From JACRCT01 sp036504155 (lineage in GTDB: Bacteria > Myxococcota > Myxococcia > Myxococcales > UBA5297), in assembly GCA_036504155.1 (NCBI GenBank), contig DASXVQ010000043.1:1-64000 (forward strand): a stretch of 64,000 nt of DNA, in the 5' to 3' direction. This document shows positions 1-7,834 of this stretch, piece by piece (the stretch's first letter is position 1; each line of letters starts with the position of its first letter). The notes beneath the pieces are model-generated. The model was not told the origin of the DNA and did no database searches. It was given only the letters and a program-made list of their open reading frames with translations. A program made the translations under genes and the position numbers.

Positions 1-486
1 GAGCAGGTCGGGCGTCGCGACCATGGCCTTCAGGTCGGGGAAGCCTTGGTCGTTCACGACGACGAGGTCGACGCCCTCGCCCAGGAGCATCCCTTCCTCG
101 TCGGCCGGGACGAGAGGCACCGCGACCTCGGGGATCTCCGCCGGCATGGCGAGGTCCTTGGGCAGGCGCGCCGTGGCGAAACCCTGGTCCACGACCTGGA
201 GCGGGAGGTCGCGGTTGAACGGCGAGCCCAGGTGCAGCTTCTTGGCGGCGCCGAGCGAGCGCCCGAAGACGAAGAGCGGCGCGTCGGTCTGGTTCGAGGT
301 GGCGCGCGGGCTCACGCCGGTGATCGCCGGCTGCCCTGAGGCGGTCTTGGCCTGCTCGGCGGCAGACGTGGCAGCAGCGTCGGCGCCGGGAGCGGACGGC
401 GCGATCGTGGTGGGCGCGCAGCGCTCGCAGGCTGCGCAAGAGAGCAGCGCGAGCAGGCCGGTCAGGGCGCGGGCGGGACGGCTCAT
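1..486 (-). CDS. Partial secreted protein with IPT/TIG-like segment (C-terminus beyond window)
   Basis: The reading frame starts at an ATG and stays open to the window edge, giving 162 residues of an incomplete protein. The first ~20 residues are a signal peptide rich in Leu/Ala ending in two nearby cysteines (LLSCAAC), so it is either a lipoprotein or a cleaved exported protein. An Ala/Ser/Thr-rich linker follows, then residues ~50-75 (PAITGVSPRATSN...FVFGRSL) resemble the start of an IPT/TIG immunoglobulin-like fold, a module common in surface proteins. A TAGGTT hexamer lies ten bases before the start and no clear Shine-Dalgarno sequence is present. The function is unknown; extracytoplasmic location is the only firm inference. 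Confidence 0.7.
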   Translation of the reverse strand, partial: MSRPARALTGLLALLSCAACERCAPTTIAPSAPGADAAATSAAEQAKTASGQPAITGVSPRATSNQTDAPLFVFGRSLGAAKKLHLGSPFNRDLPLQVVDQGFATARLPKDLAMPAEIPEVAVPLVPADEEGMLLGEGVDLVVVNDQGFPDLKAMVATPDLL

Positions 487-496
487 GGCGTTCCGG

Positions 497-502
497 AACC
501 TA
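497..502 (-). promoter_or_regulatory. Putative -10 element (TAGGTT) near start of the first gene
   Basis: TGCTAGGTT on the minus strand, with the hexamer ending 10 nt before the ATG at 486. A perfect 10-bp palindrome (GTTCCGGAAC, 490-499) overlaps the -10 and the short leader and could be an operator. It belongs to the recurring GCTAGNNT class seen before other starts in this window. No matching -35 was found. Confidence 0.35.
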
Positions 503-603
503 GCATTCCCGGCGCCCGCCGGGGCTTGCCTTCGTCCCCCTCGCGGCGGTCTGATGCCACGTTCCTCGAAGCAAGCGAACGCAGGTTTTCCCGGGAGACG
601 ACC

Positions 604-2142
604 ATGGGGCTGCTCGACTCACTCTTCGGCGGCGGAACGAAGCTCGACCTCAAGCTCGACACCAACACCATCCCCGAGGGCGGCACGCTCTCGGGCAACC
701 TGACGCTGTCGGGTGGCAAGAAGCCGCTCAAGCTGACCGCGCTCAAGGTCCGGCTGGTCTACGTCAAGGTCACCCCGGTGCCGGGCCAGACCCTGCCCAA
801 GATCGAGATGCAGAACCTGCTCGACAACGCGGTGGTCTCCAACGTCGACCTGGCGCCGGCCTCCCTCAACAAGTACGAGTTCTCCTTCCAGGTCCCCAAG
901 GGCACCGACCCCAAGGGCACCTACAAGGTCATCGCCGTCGCCGACATCCCCAGCGTCAAGGACCCGCACGCCGAGGCCGACCTCAAGGTCATCGGCCCGC
1001 CCACCGGCGAGGCGCCCAAGGGCATGTTCGGCATCTTCAAGGGCGTCGCCGGCAAGGAGGACGTGCTGGGCCAGTTCCCGAAGCTGATGAGCCGCGACGA
1101 GGACGAGCTGTGCGAGGGCCTGAGCGAGCTGCAGTGCGCCGCCTACGACCCCGACAAGAACTTCGTGAACGTCCAGGACCTGCTCGCCGAGAAGATGAAG
1201 ACCGGCAGCGAGCGCGTGAAGCAGGCGGCGCTGGCCGCCTGGGGCACCGTGCTCAACAACCGCGCCAAGCCCGAGCACATCAAGAGCCTGGAGGCGCTGG
1301 CCCACGCCCCGAACCTCTCCTCCGACCTGATGCGCGAGGTGGTGAGCGTCGCCGCCAAGTTCGCCGAGGAGGGCGCCTTCCCGCTGGTGCAGACGCTGGC
1401 CAAGCACGCCGACCCCTCGGTGCGCGCGGAGATGGCCACGCGACTGTACCTGGACGCCGAGCCCGACCTGCAGGGCAAGAAGGAGCTCTTGATGGCGATG
1501 GCCAACGACGCCGACGCCGGGGTCCGCAAGGCCGTCTTCGGCGCCTTCGCCGCCTTCAACAGCGACAAGGCGGTGATGGAGATGGTCGCCAAGCGCATCG
1601 CGACCGAGAGCTCGCCCGACGTGCAGCGTGCCTGCCTGTCGGCGCTGGCCCTGGCGCACCACCACGGCATGAAGGACCTGGTCTTCACCACCTTCGTGGC
1701 GCAGCTGAAGAACCCCAGCTCGGAGGTCCGCAAGGAGCTCTCCGAGAGCCTGCACTGGCTGCCGGTGGACCCGCGGCTCAAGGAGATCGTGGTGACGCTG
1801 CTCAAGGACCCGAGCGTCGAGGTCCGCCGCGCCATGGCCTGGCAGGGCTGCAACATGAGCGAGCACCCGGAGCTCAAGGACGTGTTCCTGGGCGCGCTCA
1901 AGGACGCCGACGAGGAGGTCCGCGGCAACGTGCTGGGCGCGCTCGACCGGTTCATGCCCTTCCCGGAGGCCGCCAAGATCTTCCGCGAGCGGATGAAGAC
2001 CGACCCGACCGAGAAGACCTTCTGGGGCGTCTTCAACTGCTCCAAGTTCACCGAGGATCCCGAGGGCAAGAAGATCCTCAAGGAGCTCACCACCGCGCCG
2101 TTCACGCGCATCGCCGAGCGTGCGCGCGAGGAGCTCGCCTAG
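604..2142 (+). CDS. Arrestin-like (Spo0M-type) N-terminal domain fused to HEAT repeats
   Basis: A 512-residue cytoplasmic protein with no signal peptide. Residues 1-~135 look like the beta-rich arrestin/Spo0M fold: the MGLLDSLFGGGTKLDLKLD opening, the 'IPEGGTLSGNLTLSGG' segment and alternating strands through the 'VIAVADIPS' region. From ~170 to the end the protein is a run of helical pairs with the hydrophobic spacing of HEAT/armadillo repeats (for example DPSVRAEMATRLY, DADAGVRKAVFGAFAAF, DPSVEVRRAMAWQG, DADEEVRGNVLGAL). Both parts are usually protein-binding, so a scaffold or adaptor role is inferred. The ATG at 604 follows a GGGAGACGACC ribosome site and begins at the domain boundary; an upstream in-frame start would add an uninformative stretch. 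It is followed by a small helical protein on the same strand. Confidence 0.85.
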   Translation: MGLLDSLFGGGTKLDLKLDTNTIPEGGTLSGNLTLSGGKKPLKLTALKVRLVYVKVTPVPGQTLPKIEMQNLLDNAVVSNVDLAPASLNKYEFSFQVPKGTDPKGTYKVIAVADIPSVKDPHAEADLKVIGPPTGEAPKGMFGIFKGVAGKEDVLGQFPKLMSRDEDELCEGLSELQCAAYDPDKNFVNVQDLLAEKMKTGSERVKQAALAAWGTVLNNRAKPEHIKSLEALAHAPNLSSDLMREVVSVAAKFAEEGAFPLVQTLAKHADPSVRAEMATRLYLDAEPDLQGKKELLMAMANDADAGVRKAVFGAFAAFNSDKAVMEMVAKRIATESSPDVQRACLSALALAHHHGMKDLVFTTFVAQLKNPSSEVRKELSESLHWLPVDPRLKEIVVTLLKDPSVEVRRAMAWQGCNMSEHPELKDVFLGALKDADEEVRGNVLGALDRFMPFPEAAKIFRERMKTDPTEKTFWGVFNCSKFTEDPEGKKILKELTTAPFTRIAERAREELA

Positions 2143-2240
2143 CTCCAGGATCGCCGGCGCCGTGCCGGCGTGTTTCGACGTGTCACCGCCTGCGGGTCGT
2201 CGACCCGCGGGCCCAACCGCGCAGCACAATGGGGGCAGTC

Positions 2241-2573
2241 ATGGGTTTCTTCGATTTCCTCAACCCGAAGAAGAAGTTCGAGAAGCTGCTGGCGGACAAG
2301 GTGAAGGGCCCGGCCATCGAGGAGGCCGTCAAGCTGATCAAGGAGAAGGGCGAGGAGAAGGCCAAGGAGGAGCTGTCGGGCTGGGTCGCCGAGAAGATCG
2401 GCGCTGCCGCCAACGAGCTGGGAATCCCCTCCGCCCTCGACGGCATCAAGGACAAGATCATCGAGGACGCCAGCGCCAAGGTCGTCGACGAGGCCTTCGA
2501 AGAGGCCAAGAAGCGCATGGCTGGCGGCGCTGAGAAGAAGGCCGCCAGCGGCGGCGCCGGCTACTCCGCCTAG
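2241..2573 (+). CDS. Small helical hypothetical protein
   Basis: A 110-residue protein with no recognised domain. It opens MGFFDFLNPKKKFEKLLADK and is then almost wholly amphipathic helix rich in Lys, Glu and Ala, ending in a Gly/Ala/Ser tail. There is no signal peptide or membrane segment. The MGFFDF opening resembles the MGLLDSLFG opening of the gene 98 bases upstream, so the two may be co-transcribed, but I see no further similarity. I prefer the ATG at 2241, preceded by GGGGGCAG; an in-frame ATG at 2229 would add four residues. Function unknown. Confidence 0.7.
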   Translation: MGFFDFLNPKKKFEKLLADKVKGPAIEEAVKLIKEKGEEKAKEELSGWVAEKIGAAANELGIPSALDGIKDKIIEDASAKVVDEAFEEAKKRMAGGAEKKAASGGAGYSA

Positions 2574-2647
2574 CCTCGCATTCCCCTGCAATCTTCCTCC
2601 CTGCTTCGTCTCGCCTCCGGGCGGGACGAGACGGGGAGGGTGTCGGC

Positions 2648-2653
2648 TAGGAT
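2648..2653 (+). promoter_or_regulatory. -10 element (TAGGAT) placed for a leaderless start
   Basis: GGCTAGGAT sits six bases before the ATG at 2660. With normal -10 to +1 spacing transcription would begin at or next to the A of the start codon. No Shine-Dalgarno sequence lies between. Member of the GCTAGNNT class. Confidence 0.5.
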
Positions 2654-2659
2654 GGCGGC

Positions 2660-3697
2660 ATGTCGTCGTGCCTGCCGCTGCTCCTGGCTTCCTCGCTGCT
2701 CGGCGCCGCACCCCCTCCGCTCGCGGTCCGCATCCTCTCTTCGGTCGGCGCGAAGGCGCCGGACCCGGCGGAGAAGCTCGTCCGGCAGGGGACGGCGGTC
2801 ACGCTCCACGCCGCGGTGCTCGCCGCGGATCTGGGGCTGGTCTGCGACGCGCCGGAGGTGATCTGGGATGCGGGCGGCCAGACGCGGAAGGCGGCGCCTG
2901 CGGATCCCAAGGCCGACTGGAAGCTCCGCTGGTACCGCATCGAGGTCGCGGCGCGGTCGCTCTCGAACACGGACCCCAAGTTCCACTGGGAGCCGGTGCC
3001 CTACCAGGACGTCGCCATCGATGCGTGCCAGGACCGCTTCGACTGCCCGGCGGACCTGCACACCACCATCCTGGGCGACCGCGGCGGCCTGGGCACCATG
3101 GCCTTCCGCGTGGAGGTCTCGACGGGCGAGCGCAAAGGCGCGTCGGTGGGCAGCGAGAAGCTCTACCGCGGCGGGCTGTCGTCGGAGGTCGCGCGGGTCA
3201 CCGTCCGACGCGACGACACGTACCTGGGCTACCTCACCGAGCTCTTCAACACGCCGTACATCTGGGGCTCGGCCGGCGATCCGCCGCGCGTGCACCAGGC
3301 CGAGCGGCGCATCGGCTCGGACTGCGCGGACTTCGTGACCTACGGCGTGCGCCGGCTCGGCCACGACGTGCCGTACACCTCGACCTACGGGCTGCCGGAC
3401 CACTCACGGCTGCTGTTCTCGGCGGATGCGCCCGATGCGGCCGGCGTCTACCACCAGAAGAGAGGCGGTGAGACCATCCCCGTCGGCGAGAAGGGCGTGC
3501 GCCCCGGGGACTTGATGCTCTTCCCTCGCCACGTCGGCGTGTTCGTGCGCGACGAGCCGCCGCTGGGCGCGCTGTCGACCAAGGACGTGATGATCCACAC
3601 GTGCTGGGCGGAGCCGGCGGAGCAGCCCATCGCCGAGACCGACTACGGGGCGGTCGAGGTGAAGGTGTACCGGTGGAAGGCGCTGGACAGGAAGTAG
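2660..3697 (+). CDS. Exported NlpC/P60-family cysteine hydrolase
   Basis: A 345-residue protein with a short signal peptide (MSSCLPLLLASSLLGAAP), so it should act in the periplasm or outside. Residues ~20-195 form a beta-rich N-terminal region with no match I can name. The C-terminal ~150 residues have the NlpC/P60 order of motifs: catalytic Cys222 in GSDCADFVTYGVRRLG, then the PGDLMLF segment, His291 in RHVGVFV and a downstream MIHTCW strand. NlpC/P60 enzymes usually cleave gamma-D-glutamyl-diaminopimelate or N-acyl-peptide bonds in peptidoglycan, but the family is broad and the substrate here is unknown. The ATG is chosen because the signal peptide begins there and a TAGGAT -10 element lies six bases upstream. 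Confidence 0.85.
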   Translation: MSSCLPLLLASSLLGAAPPPLAVRILSSVGAKAPDPAEKLVRQGTAVTLHAAVLAADLGLVCDAPEVIWDAGGQTRKAAPADPKADWKLRWYRIEVAARSLSNTDPKFHWEPVPYQDVAIDACQDRFDCPADLHTTILGDRGGLGTMAFRVEVSTGERKGASVGSEKLYRGGLSSEVARVTVRRDDTYLGYLTELFNTPYIWGSAGDPPRVHQAERRIGSDCADFVTYGVRRLGHDVPYTSTYGLPDHSRLLFSADAPDAAGVYHQKRGGETIPVGEKGVRPGDLMLFPRHVGVFVRDEPPLGALSTKDVMIHTCWAEPAEQPIAETDYGAVEVKVYRWKALDRK

Positions 3698-3784
3698 GGC
3701 AGGCGCCTCGTCGGGAATGCCGTTCCTCGGCGCTCGGACCGGGTCGGTCGGACGTGTCGGTGGTGGGCGGGCCGCGAACGCCCG

Positions 3785-4267
3785 TCAGCTGCCGCCCCCG
3801 CCACGGAGGGCGGGTACTCCCGGCGCGCCCTTCGCCCCGCACTCCGAGCAGACCCCGCGCACTTCGACGTGCGTGCCGAGGACCTTCCCGAACCTCTCCA
3901 CGCCCGGCGGCACGCAGACGGCGTCCAGGTCCTTGCTCTCGAAGTCCTCGGCCGTTCCGCAGCGGACGCAAACGAAGTGGTGATGCGGCGCCAGGTTGGC
4001 GTCGAAGCGCGCCCGCTCCCGCCGGGGCCCGAGCGTCGACAGCAGGCCCACGTCGGTGAGCGTCCAGAGCGTGCGGTAGACCGTGTCGAGCGAGACCGTC
4101 GGCAGCCTCTGGCGCACCGCCTTGTAGACCGCCTCCGCGTCGGGGTGGGCGGTGGACGAGGCGACCTCGCGGAAGATCTCCAGGCGCTGGTGGGTGAGCT
4201 TGACGCCGGAGTGGCGGCAGGCCTCCTGGAAGCGCTCGACTCGGGTCTGGAGTTCTTCGGGGCTCAT
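3785..4267 (-). CDS. perR: PerR-type peroxide-sensing Fur-family repressor
   Basis: A 160-residue Fur-family regulator. The N-terminal winged helix contains LTHQRLEIFREV and the recognition helix SLDTVYRTLWTL. Every residue of the B. subtilis PerR metal sites is present at a constant offset of +4: His41, Asp89, His95, His97 and Asp108 for the Fe/Mn site (PerR 37, 85, 91, 93, 104), and structural zinc cysteines 100/103 and 140/143. The Asp at the last regulatory position, rather than Glu, is the usual mark of PerR against Fur. PerR is inactivated by iron-catalysed oxidation of its histidines by peroxide. It starts six bases after the ahpF stop on the same strand, so it is probably the third gene of the operon it regulates. 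A C-terminal Gly tail is unusual but minor. Confidence 0.88.
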   Translation of the reverse strand: MSPEELQTRVERFQEACRHSGVKLTHQRLEIFREVASSTAHPDAEAVYKAVRQRLPTVSLDTVYRTLWTLTDVGLLSTLGPRRERARFDANLAPHHHFVCVRCGTAEDFESKDLDAVCVPPGVERFGKVLGTHVEVRGVCSECGAKGAPGVPALRGGGGS

Positions 4268-4273
4268 GGAAGT

Positions 4274-5833
4274 TCAGCGGCCGCGGATGCGGTCCTCGAA
4301 GGCGGTGAGCGCGGCCTTCGCACCCTCGCCCATCGCGATGACGATCTGCTTGAAGGGAACGGTCGTGACGTCGCCGGCGGCGTAGATGCCCGGGGCGCTG
4401 GTGCGGCAGCGCTCGTCGATGACGATCTCGCCGAAGCGGTTGGTGTCCACGAGGCCTTTGACCAGCGCGCTGTTGGGCACCAGGCCGATCTGCACGAAGA
4501 CGCCGTCCAGGGCGACCTCGTGGATCTTCTCGGTGGGGCGGTCCATGTACCGAATCGCGGTCACGCCGCTGGCGCCGCCGACGACCTCGGTGGTGCGCGC
4601 GTTGGTGACGATGGTGACGTTCGGCAGGCTCTTGAGCTTGCGCACCAGGACTTCGTCGGCCTTGAGGACGTCCAGGAACTCGAAGAGGGTGACGTGGGAG
4701 GTGATGCCGGCCAGGTCGATGGCCGCCTCGACGCCCGAGTTGCCGCCGCCGACCACCGCGACGCGCTTGCCCTTGTAGAACGGGCCGTCGCAGTGCGGGC
4801 AGAAGGCCACGCCGCGGCCGATGTGCTCCTTCTCGCCGGGCACGCCCAGCTCGCGCCACCGTGCGCCGGTCGCGAGGATCAGCGTCGGAGCGCGCAGCAC
4901 CTCGCCGCCCTTGATGACGATCTCCTTCTTCTCGCCGGGGCGGATCTCCTCGACGCGCCGGTCCTCGAGGACGTCCACGGCGTAGGTGCGCACGTGCTTG
5001 TCGAGGTCCGCGGCCAGCTTCAGGCCTTCGGTGTAGGGCACGGAGATGAGGTTCTCGATGCCGACGGTCTCGCGGACCTGTCCGCCGATCTTCTGGGCCA
5101 CGAGCGCGGTCTTGAGCCCCTTGCGCGCGCTGTAGATGGCGGCCGAGACACCGGCCGGTCCGCCGCCGACGACGACCACGTCGTAGTCCTTGGGCTCGGG
5201 CGCGGCGCCGCCCTGCGGCTGCTCGCCCTGCTGGTGCCCGAAGTGGCCCTCGAGGACGTCGAGCAGCTCGTCGAAGCTGCTCTTGCCGACGTGCAGGAGC
5301 TTGTCGCCGGCGAAGACCGCGGGGACGGCCTGGATGCCCAGGCGCGAGACCTCGGCCTCGGCGAGGCCGCCGTCCACCATCTCGTGGCGGAAGTCGCCGT
5401 GCAGCAGGGCCATCTGGTTGAGCGCCTGCACCACGTCCGGGCAGTTGGTGCAGGAGAGCGAGACGTAGGTGCGCAGCTCGATCGGGCCGCGCAGCGCCTT
5501 GACCCGGCGGCGGACGGCCTCGTCCGGCAGCTTGCCCTTGCCGTCGGCGTTGAGGACGGCGAGCACCAGCGAGGTGAACTCGTGGCCGCCCGGGACGCCG
5601 CGGAAGCGCACGCCGGTGGCGGCCCCGTTCTTGAGCAGCTCGAACTGGATCGAGTCGAAGGGCTTGCCCTGCTCGACCACCTTGATCCGCGGGCTCGCCG
5701 AGGCGAGGCCTTCGAGCATCTCCTTGAGCTCCTGCTGGTGCGTGTCGGTGCTCGGCTGCAGGAGGAGCGTGTACTCGCCTTCGAGCGAGCCGTAGAGGTC
5801 CTTGAGTTGGGAGACGAGGGCGGGGTCGAGCAT
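4274..5833 (-). CDS. ahpF: Alkyl hydroperoxide reductase subunit F (AhpF)
   Basis: A 519-residue flavoprotein that passes electrons from NADH through FAD and two disulfides to the peroxiredoxin AhpC. The N-terminal domain (1-~200) is the tandem thioredoxin-like fold with redox CTNC at Cys128/Cys131. FAD binding is shown by VVVGGGPAGVSAAIYSARKG near residue 220, and the reductase disulfide is CPHC at Cys345/Cys348 followed by DGPFYKGKRVAVVGGGNSG (NAD site). These positions are the same as, or one off from, E. coli AhpF (129/132 and 345/348), and the length matches the family. It lies downstream of ahpC across a strong hairpin and six bases before perR. Cytoplasmic. Confidence 0.96.
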   Translation of the reverse strand: MLDPALVSQLKDLYGSLEGEYTLLLQPSTDTHQQELKEMLEGLASASPRIKVVEQGKPFDSIQFELLKNGAATGVRFRGVPGGHEFTSLVLAVLNADGKGKLPDEAVRRRVKALRGPIELRTYVSLSCTNCPDVVQALNQMALLHGDFRHEMVDGGLAEAEVSRLGIQAVPAVFAGDKLLHVGKSSFDELLDVLEGHFGHQQGEQPQGGAAPEPKDYDVVVVGGGPAGVSAAIYSARKGLKTALVAQKIGGQVRETVGIENLISVPYTEGLKLAADLDKHVRTYAVDVLEDRRVEEIRPGEKKEIVIKGGEVLRAPTLILATGARWRELGVPGEKEHIGRGVAFCPHCDGPFYKGKRVAVVGGGNSGVEAAIDLAGITSHVTLFEFLDVLKADEVLVRKLKSLPNVTIVTNARTTEVVGGASGVTAIRYMDRPTEKIHEVALDGVFVQIGLVPNSALVKGLVDTNRFGEIVIDERCRTSAPGIYAAGDVTTVPFKQIVIAMGEGAKAALTAFEDRIRGR

Positions 5834-5892
5834 GGCTTTCTCGGAGCGCAGGAGGCGCGCGGGGCGGAGGGGGACGTCGCGGGCTCGAGAAA

Positions 5893-5922
5893 GGGCCCGG
5901 AGCCAGCGGAGGCTCCGGGCCC
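5893..5922 (-). terminator. Intercistronic hairpin between ahpC and ahpF (partial terminator)
   Basis: A perfect 12-bp GC stem (5893-5904 with 5911-5922, loop AGCGGA). On the minus strand it is followed by TTTCTC, a short T-rich run. It lies in the 117-base gap after ahpC, so it can stop most transcripts after ahpC or protect the ahpC 3' end, giving more peroxidase than reductase. The weak T run suggests incomplete termination. Confidence 0.7.
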
Positions 5923-5950
5923 AATCACCACCCGCCTCGAAAGGTGCGAG

Positions 5951-6517
5951 CTAAATCTTGCCGACGAGGTCGAGGCCGGGCTTCAGGGTCGCGGCGCCGG
6001 GGGTCCACTTGGCGGGGCAGACCTCGCCGGGGTGGCTGGCCACGAACTGGGCGGCCTGGATCATGCGCACCAGCTCGTCGGCGTTGCGGCCGATGCTGTT
6101 GTCGTGGACCTGGGCCAGCTTGATCTTGCCCTCGGGGTCGGAGACGAAGGTGCCGCGGTAGGCCAGGCCCTCTTCCTCGATGTAGACGCCGAGCGCGCGG
6201 GAGAGGTTGCCGGTCGGGTCGGCGAGCATCGGGTACTTGATCTTCTTGATGGTCGCGGACGTGTCGTGCCAGGCCTTGTGCGTGAAGTGCGTGTCGGTGC
6301 TGACCGAGTACACCTCGACGCCCATCTCCTTGAGCTTGGCGTACTTGTCGGCCATGTCGCCCAGCTCGGTCGGGCACACGAAGGTGAAGTCGGCCGGGTA
6401 GAAGAAGAGCACCGACCACTTCCCCTTCAGGTCGTTGTTGGTGATGGTCTTGAACTCGCCGTTGACGAACGCCTGGACCTTGAACTCGGGGAGGGTGGTG
6501 TTGATCAGGGGCTTCAT
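5951..6517 (-). CDS. ahpC: Alkyl hydroperoxide reductase subunit C, 2-Cys peroxiredoxin (AhpC)
   Basis: A 188-residue 2-Cys peroxiredoxin that reduces hydrogen peroxide, organic peroxides and peroxynitrite in the cytoplasm and is recycled by AhpF. Peroxidatic Cys48 lies in PADFTFVCPTE and resolving Cys167 in HPGEVCPAKW; length and motif spacing match AhpC of enteric bacteria. An upstream in-frame start would add 64 residues outside the family, whereas the ATG at 6517 follows a clear AAGGAG site. It is the first gene of the ahpC-ahpF-perR run and is transcribed divergently from cysE, with 366 bases between them that should hold the peroxide-responsive promoter. Confidence 0.97.
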   Translation of the reverse strand: MKPLINTTLPEFKVQAFVNGEFKTITNNDLKGKWSVLFFYPADFTFVCPTELGDMADKYAKLKEMGVEVYSVSTDTHFTHKAWHDTSATIKKIKYPMLADPTGNLSRALGVYIEEEGLAYRGTFVSDPEGKIKLAQVHDNSIGRNADELVRMIQAAQFVASHPGEVCPAKWTPGAATLKPGLDLVGKI

Positions 6518-6883
6518 GGGGCGGCTCCTTCTTGGGCTGAGGGGGTGGGTTGGGGGGATGGACTCGGCAGCTTCTGCTCTCCGCGTCTTTCGGCATTCAG
6601 ATGTCGCCGAGTCAGGAACGTTTCCTATTTCGGAGCGTTTCGTTGCGGCGCCGGGGAGCCCACCGCTATCCTTGACGGCGATGGCACTCGATTTCGTGAC
6701 CGATTCCATGTCGCGCCCGCTGCTTTGCGCCTGTCGCAGGCCGGCGTAGCCCTGGGCCTTGGGGCCCTGGCGACGCCGGCGCCCGCAACGTCTCGAGTCG
6801 CCTCCTCCCCCGTCACCGCCTCTTCTTCACCCTCGCGAAGCCCGGCCCATCGGCCGTCTTCGATCCGTTCCAAGGAGCAGCCC
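6518..6883. other. Divergent intergenic region between ahpC and cysE
   Basis: A 366-base gap with no convincing gene on either strand. Relative to its flanking genes it is richer in A+T near 6610-6700. It contains a candidate operator palindrome (6614-6626), a candidate sigma-70-like promoter for cysE (TTGCGG at 6643-6648, 18-bp spacer, TATCCT at 6667-6672) and the ribosome site of each flanking gene. The stretch 6720-6865 is ordinary GC-rich sequence in which I see nothing further. Confidence 0.5.
6614..6626. promoter_or_regulatory. Candidate operator palindrome upstream of ahpC
   Basis: AGGAA-CGT-TTCCT, a perfect 5-bp inverted repeat with 3-base spacer, about 97 bases upstream of the ahpC start. 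It could be a PerR or other regulator site. It does not match the AT-rich B. subtilis PerR box, so the assignment is tentative. Confidence 0.3.
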
Positions 6884-7696
6884 ATGGTGCGCGTGGCCAA
6901 CAGCGAAATCTGGAAGCAGATCCGTGAAGAGGCGTCGCGCGACGCCCAGCAGGAGCCCGCCCTGGCGAGCTTCCTCTACACCGTCGTCCTGAGCCACGAG
7001 CGGCTCGAGGACGCCCTGAGCTACATCCTGGCGAGCAAGCTGGGCAGCGCCACCGTCAACGCCCTCACGCTGCGCGACCTGATGGACCAGGTCTTCAGCG
7101 CCGACGCCACGATCGCCGAGGCCATCCGCGCCGACCTGCAGGCGGTGGTGACCCGCGACCCGGCGTGCCGCGGGTACTCGGTGCCGCTGCTCTACTTCAA
7201 GGGCTTCCACGCGCTGCAGTCGTACCGCGTCGGCCACCACTTCTGGGTGACCGACCGCAAGCCCCTGGCGCTCTACCTGCAGAGCAGCATCAGCGAGGTC
7301 TTCGCGGTGGACATCCACCCCGGGGCGCGCATCGGCAAGGGCATCCTCTTCGACCACGCCACCAGCGTCGTCATCGGCGAGACCGCGGTGGTGGAGGACG
7401 ACTTCTCGATGCTGCACGAGGTGACCCTGGGCGGCACCGGCAAGGAGGGCGGCGACCGCCACCCGAAGGTCCGGCGCGGCGTGATGATCGGCGCGGGCGC
7501 CAAGATCCTGGGGAACATCGTCATCGGCGAGGGCGCCAAGGTCGGCGCCGGCAGCGTGGTCCTCGAGGACGTGCCGCCGCACTGCACCGTCGCCGGCGTG
7601 CCCGCCAAGCGGGTCGGAATCCCGGCGCACGCGCTGCCGGCCCTGGAGATGGACCAGCACATCGAGGAGGACGGGGAGAAGGCCAAGGCGTCGTAG
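6884..7696 (+). CDS. cysE: Serine O-acetyltransferase (CysE)
   Basis: A 270-residue enzyme that acetylates L-serine from acetyl-CoA, the first step of cysteine synthesis. The N-terminal half is the alpha-helical SAT domain (SFLYTVVLSHERLEDALSYI). The C-terminal half is a left-handed beta-helix of hexapeptide repeats with the catalytic pair Asp143 (AVDIHPGA) and His158 (FDHATS), numbered exactly as in E. coli CysE, followed by the signature ETAVVEDDFSMLHEVTLGGT and GGDRHPKVRRGVMIGAGAK. The ATG at 6884 follows AAGGAG; longer in-frame extension upstream is antisense to ahpC and has no similarity. It probably has its own promoter in the divergent gap. Confidence 0.96.
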   Translation: MVRVANSEIWKQIREEASRDAQQEPALASFLYTVVLSHERLEDALSYILASKLGSATVNALTLRDLMDQVFSADATIAEAIRADLQAVVTRDPACRGYSVPLLYFKGFHALQSYRVGHHFWVTDRKPLALYLQSSISEVFAVDIHPGARIGKGILFDHATSVVIGETAVVEDDFSMLHEVTLGGTGKEGGDRHPKVRRGVMIGAGAKILGNIVIGEGAKVGAGSVVLEDVPPHCTVAGVPAKRVGIPAHALPALEMDQHIEEDGEKAKAS

Positions 7697-7834
7697 CCTG
7701 GCTCCGCCAACGCCCGCGGGCGCGCCGGCGGCGAGAAGCGGGCTTGCGGCGGACCGCGGCCCACGCGTCTAATCGCGGCCTCGCTTCGGGGCGGGAGCAG
7801 GGTCGGACCGCCTCGGGGGCCTCCGAAGGAGCGT

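Noticed and set aside
3869..6883. Long in-frame N-terminal extension of cysE
   Set aside because: It is antisense to perR, ahpF and ahpC and has no similarity; cysE has a proper ribosome site and start at 6884.
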